A DNA stretch of 64,000 nt, taken from positions 3,266,001 to 3,330,000 of the forward strand of contig NZ_CP117835.1 in NCBI RefSeq assembly GCF_029094545.1. Direction: 5' to 3'. The stretch's first letter is position 1; each line of letters starts with the position of its first letter. Of this stretch, positions 6,450 to 14,723 are shown piece after piece. Under the pieces are notes generated by a model. The model was not told where the DNA came from and made no database searches. It was given only the letters and a program-made list of their open reading frames with translations. The stretch is from Alkalihalophilus pseudofirmus (GTDB lineage Bacteria; Bacillota; Bacilli; Bacillales; Bacillaceae_D). Position numbers and translations under genes: made by a program.

Positions 6450-9380
6450 ATGAAGAGTTTCTACTCTCAAATGCAACAAAAACTGAGGTTATTTTCAGAG
6501 TCATTACATGAAAAACAAGTCTTTCGAAAGATCGGCATTACATACCAAGTTTTTTGGAATTTATTCCTAATTGTTATGATCGTGGGATTAATGTCAATCT
6601 TTTTCATAGGAGGAACTGCCGCTGGATATTTCGCTTCTCTAGTTAAAGATGAGCCTCTTCGGTCACCAGATGAGATGGTAACAGACATCTATGACTATGA
6701 AGAAACCAGTCAGCTGTTCTTTGCCGATGATACGTACTTGGGTGAGCTCCCTACTGAGCTCGAACGACATCAGGTTTCTTTAGATCAAATGTCGGACCAT
6801 GTCAAGAACGCAGTAATTGCAACAGAAGATGAGCACTTCTTTGAACACGAAGGAATTGTCCCTAAAGCGATTTTGCGAGCTACATTCCAAGAAGTTGCTA
6901 ATTCATCTGTTCAAACTGGCGGAAGTACACTCACTCAGCAGTTAATTAAGCAGCAAGTTCTTTCGAGTGAAGTCTCTTTTGACCGTAAAGCTACAGAAAT
7001 TTTACTAGCTATGCGGCTAGAACATTTTCTTGAAAAAGAAGAAATTTTAGAAGCCTACTTAAATGTCGTTCCGTTTGGACGTAATGCATCTGGAAGACAA
7101 GTGGCAGGCGTTCAGGCAGCTTCACAAGGGTTATTTGGTGTGGATGCCAAAGATCTATCCATTCCGCAAGCAGCCTTCATAGCTGGTTTACCCCAAAGTC
7201 CATTCGGTTACACTCCTTTTACCGGGAATGGTGAGGTGAAAGAGAATTTAGATCCGGGGTTAAATCGTATGCAAACCGTACTTAGACGAATGCATGAGGG
7301 CGGTTTTATTAACGACCGTGAATACGAAGAAGCATTAGAATTTGATTTACGTGAAAATTTAACAGACCGTACGCCATCGCCGATTGAAGAATATCCGTAT
7401 TTAACACATGAAGTGATGAGACGTGCTAGTGATATTCTCTACAGTCAAAAACTTGAAGAACATCAAGAAGAGCTGAATGAACTAGAAGGCGATGAGCGCC
7501 AATTGTTTCTTACTGATCTTCGCTCTGAAGCAGATGCAGACCTAAGACGAAAAGGGTTTAGAATTCATACAACAATAGATAAAAATGTATATAATGCGAT
7601 GCAAGAAGCAGTTAATGACCACTCCTTATTCGGTCCACAAAAGGGTGATGACCAAGAAGAAGTCGGGGCTGTCTTAATTGAAAATCATACAGGAGCGATT
7701 AAAGGCTTTGTAGGTGGACGCGGGGAAGGCGAAACAACAAACCATTACAATTACGCGACTCAAGCCTACCGTTCAAATGGTTCTACCATGAAACCATTGC
7801 TAGCCTATGGGCCTGCTTTAGAAATTGGAGTGATTCAGCCAGGCATCGTAGTTCCTGATACGCCTGCCACATATAGCGGTGGACAACCTTATTCTAATTT
7901 TGATAATAGTTATGCTGGCTTAATCTCTGTACGTGAGTCACTGGCTCGTTCTCGTAACATACCTGCTGTTCGTTCTTTCCAACGAGTTCCACATGAACAA
8001 CTACGAGAAACGATGATTAATCTAGGATTCACCCCAAATGATGAGAGTCAGCCTTATGAGTCTGCCGCTCTTGGGGGAGCCTTTGATGTCACAGTTGAGC
8101 AAAATACAAGTGCCTTTTCAACATTTGGCAACGGAGGAAATCGAACCGATCCGTTTATGATTGAACGAATTGAAACAGCAGACGGCGACATAGTATTTGA
8201 ACACGAGATAAAACAAGTAAATGTATTTACACCTCAAACAAACTATTTGAGCATTGATATGATGCGAGATGTTTTGCGAGCTGGCGGTACAGCAAGCTCG
8301 GTACCCGGCCGCTTAAAATTCTCAGCTGATTGGGCTGGGAAAACAGGTACGACCGGTGAATTCAGAGATTCTTGGTTTGTGGCTACAAACCCTAATGTAA
8401 CACTTGGCGTTTGGATTGGTTACCGTCAAAACCAGCCGATCGATAGAGTCGTGAATGGGTTGCGTTATGGTCCTAGGACGCAGCGTATTTGGGCTAACAT
8501 CGCCAATGCTGCTTATGATCAAAATCCAAACTTATTGGCTCCAAGTGAAAGCTTTGCTATGCCTGAAGGAATTGTGCGCAGATCTGTCTGCAGCATTACA
8601 GGTCAAGCTCCTACCTCATTATGTGAGCAAGCAGGACTCGTTCGGTCAGACTTATTTAATGTTAACTTCCAGCCTGGTTCTGGAGATAATTTAGATAGTG
8701 CACGATATGTTACGATAAACAGTCAAAACTATTTAGCACTTGATTCGACTCCGCAAGAATTTACAGATGTCGGAGTGACCGTTCCTGATACAGTCTTTGG
8801 GGTCAGCAATATAGGTGAATATTTACCTGACTCTATGCAAGGGGTTGTCCCTGATCGAGATGCACCAAATAACGGACGGTCCCCTGGGGCAGTCAGCGGA
8901 GTATCATTAAACGGTCAAACATTATCATGGTCTAAGCATCCTGATAATGATATTGTCGGTTACCGTATCTACCGAGCGGCTAACGGCAGCAGCAGCTTTG
9001 AGCGTGTAGGGCATGTGAAAGGCAATGGTTCTACAAGCTATACAGTAAACGGTGGATCATTTGCTTATTATGTTACTGCAATCGATACAGCTGGGAGAGA
9101 ATCAACCTCTTCCTCTCAAGCTGAAGGTGCCGATTATTCAGATACACCTGAACCATCTGAGCCCGATGAACCAGATACTGAACCAAGCGAACCAGACGAA
9201 GATCCTCCTTCCGAGCAAAATGGAGGGAATGATAACGATGGTGGAAATGGTGAGAGTGATGGAAACGGGAACGGCAATGGAAGTGGAAACGGAAACGGAA
9301 ACGGCAATGGCAACGGGAACGGGAATCAACCGCCCCCAGAAGAACCTGGAGATCCAGAAGAGCCAACAAATGATGATTAA
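6450..9380 (+). CDS. Class A penicillin-binding protein with FnIII domain and Asn/Gly-rich tail
   Basis: 976 residues from ATG 6450, which has AAGGAGG 6 nt upstream. A short cytoplasmic head is followed by one membrane segment (about 33-60). The glycosyltransferase (GT51) domain has TEDEHFF at 125-131 and GGSTLTQQL. The transpeptidase domain has STMK (445-448), SRN (501-503) and KTGTTG (631-636), all intact. So it is a bifunctional enzyme that polymerises and cross-links peptidoglycan outside the membrane. A fibronectin type III-like domain follows at about 815-895, then an acidic E/P/D stretch and about 35 residues dominated by Asn-Gly. The tail is encoded by near-repeats of GGAAACGG type at 9262-9324. 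Which B. subtilis paralogue is closest cannot be settled by eye. The gene is monocistronic with a terminator. Confidence 0.93.
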   Translation: MKSFYSQMQQKLRLFSESLHEKQVFRKIGITYQVFWNLFLIVMIVGLMSIFFIGGTAAGYFASLVKDEPLRSPDEMVTDIYDYEETSQLFFADDTYLGELPTELERHQVSLDQMSDHVKNAVIATEDEHFFEHEGIVPKAILRATFQEVANSSVQTGGSTLTQQLIKQQVLSSEVSFDRKATEILLAMRLEHFLEKEEILEAYLNVVPFGRNASGRQVAGVQAASQGLFGVDAKDLSIPQAAFIAGLPQSPFGYTPFTGNGEVKENLDPGLNRMQTVLRRMHEGGFINDREYEEALEFDLRENLTDRTPSPIEEYPYLTHEVMRRASDILYSQKLEEHQEELNELEGDERQLFLTDLRSEADADLRRKGFRIHTTIDKNVYNAMQEAVNDHSLFGPQKGDDQEEVGAVLIENHTGAIKGFVGGRGEGETTNHYNYATQAYRSNGSTMKPLLAYGPALEIGVIQPGIVVPDTPATYSGGQPYSNFDNSYAGLISVRESLARSRNIPAVRSFQRVPHEQLRETMINLGFTPNDESQPYESAALGGAFDVTVEQNTSAFSTFGNGGNRTDPFMIERIETADGDIVFEHEIKQVNVFTPQTNYLSIDMMRDVLRAGGTASSVPGRLKFSADWAGKTGTTGEFRDSWFVATNPNVTLGVWIGYRQNQPIDRVVNGLRYGPRTQRIWANIANAAYDQNPNLLAPSESFAMPEGIVRRSVCSITGQAPTSLCEQAGLVRSDLFNVNFQPGSGDNLDSARYVTINSQNYLALDSTPQEFTDVGVTVPDTVFGVSNIGEYLPDSMQGVVPDRDAPNNGRSPGAVSGVSLNGQTLSWSKHPDNDIVGYRIYRAANGSSSFERVGHVKGNGSTSYTVNGGSFAYYVTAIDTAGRESTSSSQAEGADYSDTPEPSEPDEPDTEPSEPDEDPPSEQNGGNDNDGGNGESDGNGNGNGSGNGNGNGNGNGNGNQPPPEEPGDPEEPTNDD
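9262..9324 (+). repeat. Coding microsatellite-like tract (Asn-Gly repeats)
   Basis: About ten near-copies of GGNAAC/GGNAAT hexamers encode Gly-Asn repeats near the C-terminus of the penicillin-binding protein. The reading frame stays open. Confidence 0.85.
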
Positions 9381-9387
9381 ACGAGAG

Positions 9388-9417
9388 GAGCAAACTCAAA
9401 TTGAGTTTGCTCTTTTT
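9388..9417 (+). terminator. Terminator of the class A PBP gene
   Basis: GAGCAAACTC pairs with GAGTTTGCTC around AAATT, followed by TTTTT. Confidence 0.9.
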
Positions 9418-9462
9418 GTCCTTCATATCGCTGGGGTCTAGAAAGATGTTATACAACAAAGA

Positions 9463-9488
9463 CACCGCTTGCCTTAAGGCAAGCGGTG
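9463..9488 (-). terminator. acsA terminator
   Basis: CACCGCTTGCC pairs perfectly with GGCAAGCGGTG around TTAA. On the minus strand it is followed by TCTTTGTTG. Confidence 0.8.
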
Positions 9489-9495
9489 CAGCTTA

Positions 9496-11211
9496 TTAAT
9501 CTTCCATTGTAGACAGATCACCTGTCGGTAAATCAAGTTCCCACGCTTTAAGTACGCGACGCATAATTTTACCGCTGCGTGTCTTAGGCAAGCTCTTACG
9601 GAATTCAATCTCTCTAGGAGCAGCGTGTGCTGCTAAACCTTTTTTAACGAAGTTACGGATATCTTCTTGAAGCTCATCAGTAACATCATATCCTTCACGA
9701 AGAGCTACAAATGCTTTGATGATTTCCCCACGTACAGGGTCTGGCTTACCAATAACACCAGCTTCTGCAACAGCAGGATGCTCAACAAGCTTACTTTCTA
9801 CTTCAAATGGTCCTACACGCTCACCAGAAGTCATAATGACATCATCAATACGTCCTTGGAACCAGAAGTAGCCGTCTTCATCCATATAAGCGGAATCCCC
9901 TGATACATACCAGCCATCAATTTCAAAATAGCTCTTATATTTAGGTTCGTTGTTCCAGATCGCACGCATCATTGAAGGCCAGCCCTTACGGATTGCTAAG
10001 TTCCCCATGCGATTAGGAGGCAATTCATTTCCTTGGTCATCGATAATGGCAGCCTTTACTCCTGGGATCGGCTTACCCATAGACCCTGGACGAATTTCCA
10101 TAGATGGGTAGTTACAAATAAGCTGAGCTCCAGTTTCAGTCATCCACCACGTATCATGAATACGTAAGTTGAAGACTTTCATACCCCAACGAACCACTTC
10201 TGGATTAAGCGGTTCCCCAACACTTAAGATGTGGCGAAGAGAAGATAGATCGTATTGTTTTACAAGCTCATCTCCAGCACTCATCAGCATACGGAATGCA
10301 GTAGGAGCACTGTACCACACTGATACGTTATAGCGCTGTAATGTGTCGTACCAGTCGGTCGGACTAAATCGTCCGCCTCGAACAACATTAGTTACCCCTG
10401 CGAGCCAAGGACCAAAAATTCCGTATGATGTACCAGTTACCCAGCCCGGGTCAGCAGTACACCAGTATACATCCTCATCTTTAAGGTCAAGAACCCATTT
10501 AGCCGTTTGATAATGCTGCAGCATAGCATTGTGTACGTGAAGGACACCTTTTGGTTTTCCAGTAGAGCCAGACGTGTAATGAAGGATTAATCCATCTTCA
10601 CGGTCTACCCACTCAATATCAAGCTCTTCGCTTGCAGCATTTAATCTAGTAAAGAAGTTTAAATAAGGACCCTCTTCTTTTGCGTCTTCATCTACAATTA
10701 GTACCTTTTCAAGTTTAGGCAGATCATCCACAGGAACACGCTCTAGTAGAGCAGGTGTTGTGATCAGTACTCTAGCTTCACTATCTTCAAGACGATCACG
10801 TACAGCACCTTCCATGAAAGCTTCAAATAACGGTCCGACAATGGCTCCCACTTTAATTGTTCCAAGAATAGAGAAATAGAGTTCCGGTGAACGAGGCATA
10901 AAGATAAATACTCGATCGCCTTTTTCTACGCCAATATCACGAAGGACATTCCCTGCTTTATTTGACTGAATTTTCAAATCATTATACGTATACTTTTCAT
11001 CTCTTTTAGCATCACTATAATATAAAGCTACGTGGTCTTTCTTTGTTCCCTCAGCATGACGGTCAATTGCTTCATAAGCTAAATTCACATTGCCCGTTTC
11101 ACTCCAAGAGAATTCTTTTTCAACCGTTGACCAGTCGAAATTTTTTGCAGCCTCATCGTAATTTTCTAAATTAAATAACCCTTTTTCAGATGGAAGCGCT
11201 TGCACATTCAT
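9496..11211 (-). CDS. acsA: Acetyl-CoA synthetase
   Basis: 571 residues, one fewer than B. subtilis AcsA. It makes acetyl-CoA from acetate, ATP and CoA through an acetyl-adenylate. The adenylate-forming motifs are present: HYTSGSTGKPKGVLH (about 208-222), DTWWMTETGAQ, YVSGDSA and DDVIMTSGERVGPFEVE. The C-terminal domain carries PKTRSGKIMRR, whose lysine is the residue acetylated by AcuA in B. subtilis. It is divergent from acuABC, the acetylation/deacetylation genes that switch it off and on. ATG at 11211 has GAGAGGA upstream. Its own promoter and a CcpA operator lie in the shared control region. Confidence 0.97.
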   Translation of the reverse strand: MNVQALPSEKGLFNLENYDEAAKNFDWSTVEKEFSWSETGNVNLAYEAIDRHAEGTKKDHVALYYSDAKRDEKYTYNDLKIQSNKAGNVLRDIGVEKGDRVFIFMPRSPELYFSILGTIKVGAIVGPLFEAFMEGAVRDRLEDSEARVLITTPALLERVPVDDLPKLEKVLIVDEDAKEEGPYLNFFTRLNAASEELDIEWVDREDGLILHYTSGSTGKPKGVLHVHNAMLQHYQTAKWVLDLKDEDVYWCTADPGWVTGTSYGIFGPWLAGVTNVVRGGRFSPTDWYDTLQRYNVSVWYSAPTAFRMLMSAGDELVKQYDLSSLRHILSVGEPLNPEVVRWGMKVFNLRIHDTWWMTETGAQLICNYPSMEIRPGSMGKPIPGVKAAIIDDQGNELPPNRMGNLAIRKGWPSMMRAIWNNEPKYKSYFEIDGWYVSGDSAYMDEDGYFWFQGRIDDVIMTSGERVGPFEVESKLVEHPAVAEAGVIGKPDPVRGEIIKAFVALREGYDVTDELQEDIRNFVKKGLAAHAAPREIEFRKSLPKTRSGKIMRRVLKAWELDLPTGDLSTMED

Positions 11212-11247
11212 TATACATCTTCCTCTCTATTATGTATTTTCTACTCT

Positions 11248-11276
11248 ATTATAATACAGACTGAAAATTTATTCAA
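11248..11276 (-). promoter_or_regulatory. Sigma-A promoter of acsA
   Basis: On the minus strand TTGAAT (11276-11271), a 17-bp spacer and TATAAT (11253-11248). The start would be about 30 bp upstream of the acsA ATG. Confidence 0.75.
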
Positions 11277-11371
11277 TTTAAAATTAATAGTAAAGGGAAT
11301 TCTTGTATATTCTTGTCGTAATTTACTTATCTAATAGAATAATTTCGGAAAATTTCTTGAACTCTCTCATC

Positions 11372-11386
11372 TTGATAACGTTATCA
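11372..11386. promoter_or_regulatory. cre operator (CcpA site) between acsA and acuABC
   Basis: TTGATAACGTTATCA matches the cre consensus WTGNAARCGNWWWCA at all but one position and is a perfect 14-bp palindrome (TGATAACGTTATCA). It lies just upstream of the acuA -10 element, so bound CcpA would block acuABC transcription when glucose is present. The ccpA gene itself is 5 kb away in this window. Confidence 0.8.
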
Positions 11387-11388
11387 TG

Positions 11389-11394
11389 TATAAT
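11389..11394 (+). promoter_or_regulatory. -10 element of the acuABC promoter
   Basis: Perfect TATAAT, 3 bp from the cre palindrome. No good -35 is present at 16-18 bp, so this promoter may be intrinsically weak. Confidence 0.6.
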
Positions 11395-11432
11395 AAAGAC
11401 GAATCTGCTTGGCAAAAGGTGGTTACACAAAA

Positions 11433-12065
11433 ATGGATCATCCTAAAACGTATTACTCTATGGAAGTAACATACTCTGAAGGGACATTATTACTTGAAGG
11501 CCCTATCTCAGCTGAAGAAATTTCTTCTTATGATTTTCATGAAGACCTTACTTCATTTAGACCTTCAGTTGAACAAAAGAAAGCGTTAATCGGTATTGCA
11601 AAACTGCCTGAGGGACGAATTAACGTTGTACGCGACGGAAATACAATTGTTGGTTATGTTACATTTGTTTACCCTGACCCGATGGAACGTTGGTCAGAAG
11701 GAAAGATGGAAAATTTAATTGAACTTGGAGCTATTGAAATTGCTCCAAAATACCGTGGTGCACAAGTCGGAAAAAACCTGCTGCGCCTTTCTATGATGGA
11801 TGATGCGATGGAAGATTATATCGTGATTACAACAGAATATTATTGGCATTGGGATTTAAAAGGAAGCGGCCTCGATGTATGGCAATATCGAAAAGTAATG
11901 GAAAAGATGATGAATGCTGGTGGACTCGAGTGGTATGCAACAGATGATCCAGAAATCAGTTCTCATCCTGCCAACTGTTTAATGGCTCGTATTGGAAAGA
12001 GAATAGACACCGATTCGATCCAACAGTTTGATCAGCTGCGCTTTCAAAATCGCTTTATGTACTAA
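11433..12065 (+). CDS. acuA: Protein acetyltransferase AcuA
   Basis: 210 residues, the same length as B. subtilis AcuA. GNAT-fold acetyltransferase (core about 45-165; the acetyl-CoA-binding segment reads IAPKYRGAQVGKNLLR). It acetylates the catalytic C-terminal lysine of AcsA and inactivates it. ATG 11433 is chosen because AAAGGTGG lies 10 nt upstream; the in-frame TTG at 11409 lacks a site. It is first gene of acuABC, divergent from its target acsA, with the cre operator over the promoter. Confidence 0.95.
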   Translation: MDHPKTYYSMEVTYSEGTLLLEGPISAEEISSYDFHEDLTSFRPSVEQKKALIGIAKLPEGRINVVRDGNTIVGYVTFVYPDPMERWSEGKMENLIELGAIEIAPKYRGAQVGKNLLRLSMMDDAMEDYIVITTEYYWHWDLKGSGLDVWQYRKVMEKMMNAGGLEWYATDDPEISSHPANCLMARIGKRIDTDSIQQFDQLRFQNRFMY

Positions 12066-12117
12066 TACAGGAATCTAGAATGACTTACTTTTATTTCATA
12101 AAGGAGTGAGTACAGCC

Positions 12118-12768
12118 ATGATTTTAGAAGAAATAATGAAAACGGACGTTATTACTTTAACAGAAGATACTCCTATTAAAGATGCAATGCTATTGTTAGA
12201 TAAGTATCGAATTCGTCATATTCCAATTGTTCAAGGACCTGAAAAAAAAGTGGTCGGCATTATATCTGACCGAGATATTAGAGATGCCAGCCCTTCTATT
12301 TTTCACTCAACCGAACATTTAGAGGATTTCTTGAAGCCAGTTTCTTCTATTATGCAGCGCAATGTTATAACGGCACATCCACTCGATTTTGTAGAAGAAG
12401 TATCTACGATTTTCTATGAAAATAATATTGGCTGCCTGCCTGTTGTTACAGATGACGATGAATTAAGAGGTATTATTACTGAAACAGATATTCTTCATAC
12501 GCTGGTTGAATTAATGGGTGCTCATCAGCCAAGTTCACATATTGAAGTAAAAGTCTTGAATCAAACCGGAATGCTTGCAAGTATTGCTTCCATTTTTAAA
12601 GAGATGCATATCAATATTACGAGCGTTCTTGTATATCCATATAAAAATCCTGAATATAAGATTCTTGTTTTCAGGGTGCAAACGATGGATCCAAGACGTA
12701 TTATTAAAGCGATTGAACAAGCGGGTTATGAAGTGATCTGGCCAAAACAACCAGGGATGAACATATGA
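12118..12768 (+). CDS. acuB: CBS-ACT domain protein AcuB
   Basis: 216 residues. Two CBS repeats (about 1-60 and 75-130), typical adenosine-nucleotide-binding modules, are followed by an ACT domain (about 135-210). B. subtilis AcuB is encoded in the same place and affects acetoin/acetate use, but its biochemical role is not settled. ATG 12118 follows AAGGAGTG by 9 nt; the GTG at 12106 lies within the Shine-Dalgarno. Its stop overlaps the acuC start by 4 bp (ATGA), a sign of translational coupling. Confidence 0.93.
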   Translation: MILEEIMKTDVITLTEDTPIKDAMLLLDKYRIRHIPIVQGPEKKVVGIISDRDIRDASPSIFHSTEHLEDFLKPVSSIMQRNVITAHPLDFVEEVSTIFYENNIGCLPVVTDDDELRGIITETDILHTLVELMGAHQPSSHIEVKVLNQTGMLASIASIFKEMHINITSVLVYPYKNPEYKILVFRVQTMDPRRIIKAIEQAGYEVIWPKQPGMNI

Positions 12769-13946
12769 CACACGAATCTTTATTTATCTATTCAGACAAA
12801 CAACTGACCTATCGCTTTAATGAAAGTCACCCATTTAATCATCAGCGGCTTCAATTAACGTATGATTTGTTAACAAGTGTCGGCTCCTTGTCTAAAGAAC
12901 ATATTATAGAACCACGTATGGCCACAGAAGAGGAATTAAAGCTTGTTCATGACCCTGCCTTCATTGATGCGGTTAGACAAGGAGGACAAGGCACTTTATC
13001 AAATGGAATTGCCTCTAATTTTGGACTAGGCACTGAAGATACTCCTCTTTTTCCTAATATGCATGAGGCAGCCTCTCTACTTGTTGGGGGAACATTGACC
13101 GCAGTTGATGCTGTAATGAGCGGCCAGTGCAAGCACGCTCTTCATTTAGGCGGAGGGCTTCATCATGGCTTTAAAGGACGAGCTTCGGGTTTTTGTATTT
13201 ATAATGATAGTTCAATCGCCATTGAATATATGAAGCAGAAATACGGGGCAAAAGTACTCTATATTGATACAGATGCTCATCATGGGGACGGGGTTCAATG
13301 GGCCTTTTATGATGATCCCGATGTATGTACCTTAAGTATTCATGAAACAGGAAGATACTTATTTCCTGGTACTGGAAGTGTTGGAGAAAAAGGCTCTGGA
13401 AAAGGATACGGTTATTCTATTAATCTTCCTGTCGATGCTTTTACAGAAGATGATTCTTTTATCGAACTTTATGAAACAGCATTCAGAGAAGTCATTGAGT
13501 TTTTCAAACCAGATGTGATATTAACGCAAAATGGTGTCGATGCTCATCATTATGACCCATTGACTCATTTATGTTCATCAATGAGAACTTATGAATTTAT
13601 TCCAAAACTTGCCCATGAACTCGCTCATGAGTACTGTGATGGAAAATGGATTGCTGTCGGCGGCGGCGGATATGATATGTGGCGTGTGGTACCTAGAGCT
13701 TGGTCTTTAATATGGCTTGAGATGACAAATCAAAGAGATATTCTAGACAAGCCGATCCCACAGGAATGGTTAGAAAAGTGGCAGCCTAAAGCTGAAAATC
13801 AATTGCCTTCTACATGGAATGATCACCCCTCAATTATTCCGACTATTCCGAGAAAAAGCGAAATAAATGAAAAGAATTTAAAAACATTAGAGAAAGCCCT
13901 TTTTCATATTCGCAATGAAATGAAAGCAAAAGCAAGAAAAGGATAG
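12765..13946 (+). CDS. acuC: Class I/II histone deacetylase-family protein AcuC
   Basis: 393 residues with the arginase-like deacetylase fold. Metal and catalytic signatures are visible: HLGGGLHHGF, DTDAHHGDGVQWAF, SIHETGRYLFPGTG, QNGVDAHHYDPLTH and GGGGYD. In B. subtilis AcuC removes the acetyl group from AcsA and so reactivates it. It is translationally coupled to acuB, and the acuABC transcript ends at the hairpin that contains its stop codon. The tail (about 320-393) is less conserved. Confidence 0.95.
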   Translation: MTHESLFIYSDKQLTYRFNESHPFNHQRLQLTYDLLTSVGSLSKEHIIEPRMATEEELKLVHDPAFIDAVRQGGQGTLSNGIASNFGLGTEDTPLFPNMHEAASLLVGGTLTAVDAVMSGQCKHALHLGGGLHHGFKGRASGFCIYNDSSIAIEYMKQKYGAKVLYIDTDAHHGDGVQWAFYDDPDVCTLSIHETGRYLFPGTGSVGEKGSGKGYGYSINLPVDAFTEDDSFIELYETAFREVIEFFKPDVILTQNGVDAHHYDPLTHLCSSMRTYEFIPKLAHELAHEYCDGKWIAVGGGGYDMWRVVPRAWSLIWLEMTNQRDILDKPIPQEWLEKWQPKAENQLPSTWNDHPSIIPTIPRKSEINEKNLKTLEKALFHIRNEMKAKARKG

Positions 13947-13963
13947 CGAAGCGCTATCCTTTT
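13937..13963. terminator. Bidirectional terminator, acuC / mtnN
   Basis: AAAAGGATAGCG (13937-13948), loop AAG, CGCTATCCTTTT (13952-13963): a perfect 12-bp stem. Both stop codons, acuC TAG at 13944-13946 and mtnN at 13954-13956, are inside the stem. Confidence 0.9.
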
Positions 13964-14655
13964 AACTCCTTGAGCATTGCTTTTACTAATAAATGAGACT
14001 GCTCGCTGGCAATGTCTGTGAATTCCTGAAAGCTGATTTGTGCCTCGCCATTTGCTTTATCAGACATAGAGCGAATAATAACATAAGGAACATCATTCAT
14101 ATCTGACACATGAGCTACAGAAGCCCCTTCCATTTCTACACAAACCCCATTAAATAACTCTTTCAACTGTTTTACTTCCTCTTTATTTGCAATAAATTGA
14201 TCACCGCTAAGAATACGCCCGCACACAACTTGTCGATCCGTGAGGCTGGCCGCTGCCTCTTTAGCTATTTCGACTAAGCGTGTAGAAGCTTTAAAATCCG
14301 AATCCCCGTCATACATAGGGATCTCACCACGCTTAAATCCTAATGGACTTGCATCTAGGTCATGCTGCATTGCACTTGTAGAAATAACAAGATCACCTAC
14401 TTCAAGACTCTCATCAAGTGCCCCCGCGACGCCTGTAAATAAAATATGACTAACCTCAAAGCGGTCAATCAAAATTTGTGTAGTTAAAGCAGCGTTCACT
14501 TTCCCTACCCCTGATTTACACAGAACGATATCAATCCCGCACATCTTGCCAACATAAAATGGAACCTTTGCAAAGGTTATCGTTTCTTCAACGCTCATCT
14601 CTTTTTGCATTCGTTCAATTTCTTCATTCATTGCGCCTATTACTGCTACTTTCAT
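13954..14655 (-). CDS. mtnN: 5'-methylthioadenosine / S-adenosylhomocysteine nucleosidase
   Basis: 233 residues. It cleaves the glycosidic bond of 5'-methylthioadenosine and S-adenosylhomocysteine in methionine salvage. Family markers are AVIGAMNEE near the start (catalytic Glu), KSGVGKVNAA, FTGVAGAL, VEMEGASVAHV and RSMSDKANG (catalytic Asp). It is a relatively divergent member compared with B. subtilis MtnN as I remember it, so it could be the second paralogue of a genome that also has a canonical copy. ATG 14655 has GAGGTG 8 nt upstream. An ATG at 14670 has no site and was not used. Confidence 0.88.
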   Translation of the reverse strand: MKVAVIGAMNEEIERMQKEMSVEETITFAKVPFYVGKMCGIDIVLCKSGVGKVNAALTTQILIDRFEVSHILFTGVAGALDESLEVGDLVISTSAMQHDLDASPLGFKRGEIPMYDGDSDFKASTRLVEIAKEAAASLTDRQVVCGRILSGDQFIANKEEVKQLKELFNGVCVEMEGASVAHVSDMNDVPYVIIRSMSDKANGEAQISFQEFTDIASEQSHLLVKAMLKELKG

Positions 14656-14697
14656 AAATACACACCTCATTAAAAATTATGTAAATAAAAAATAGGA

Positions 14698-14716
14698 CCC
14701 GAGATGATATCTCGGG
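14698..14716 (-). terminator. Probable motS terminator
   Basis: On the minus strand CCCGAGAT-ATC-ATCTCGGG, followed by TCCTATTTTTTATT. The T-run starts 4 nt late. Confidence 0.55.
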
Positions 14717-14723
14717 CAGTCCA

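Noticed and set aside
9052-9465. Several long frames on both strands over the end of the penicillin-binding protein gene
   Set aside because: They are shadows of the Asn-Gly-rich repeat tract; no ribosome-binding sites and low-complexity products.
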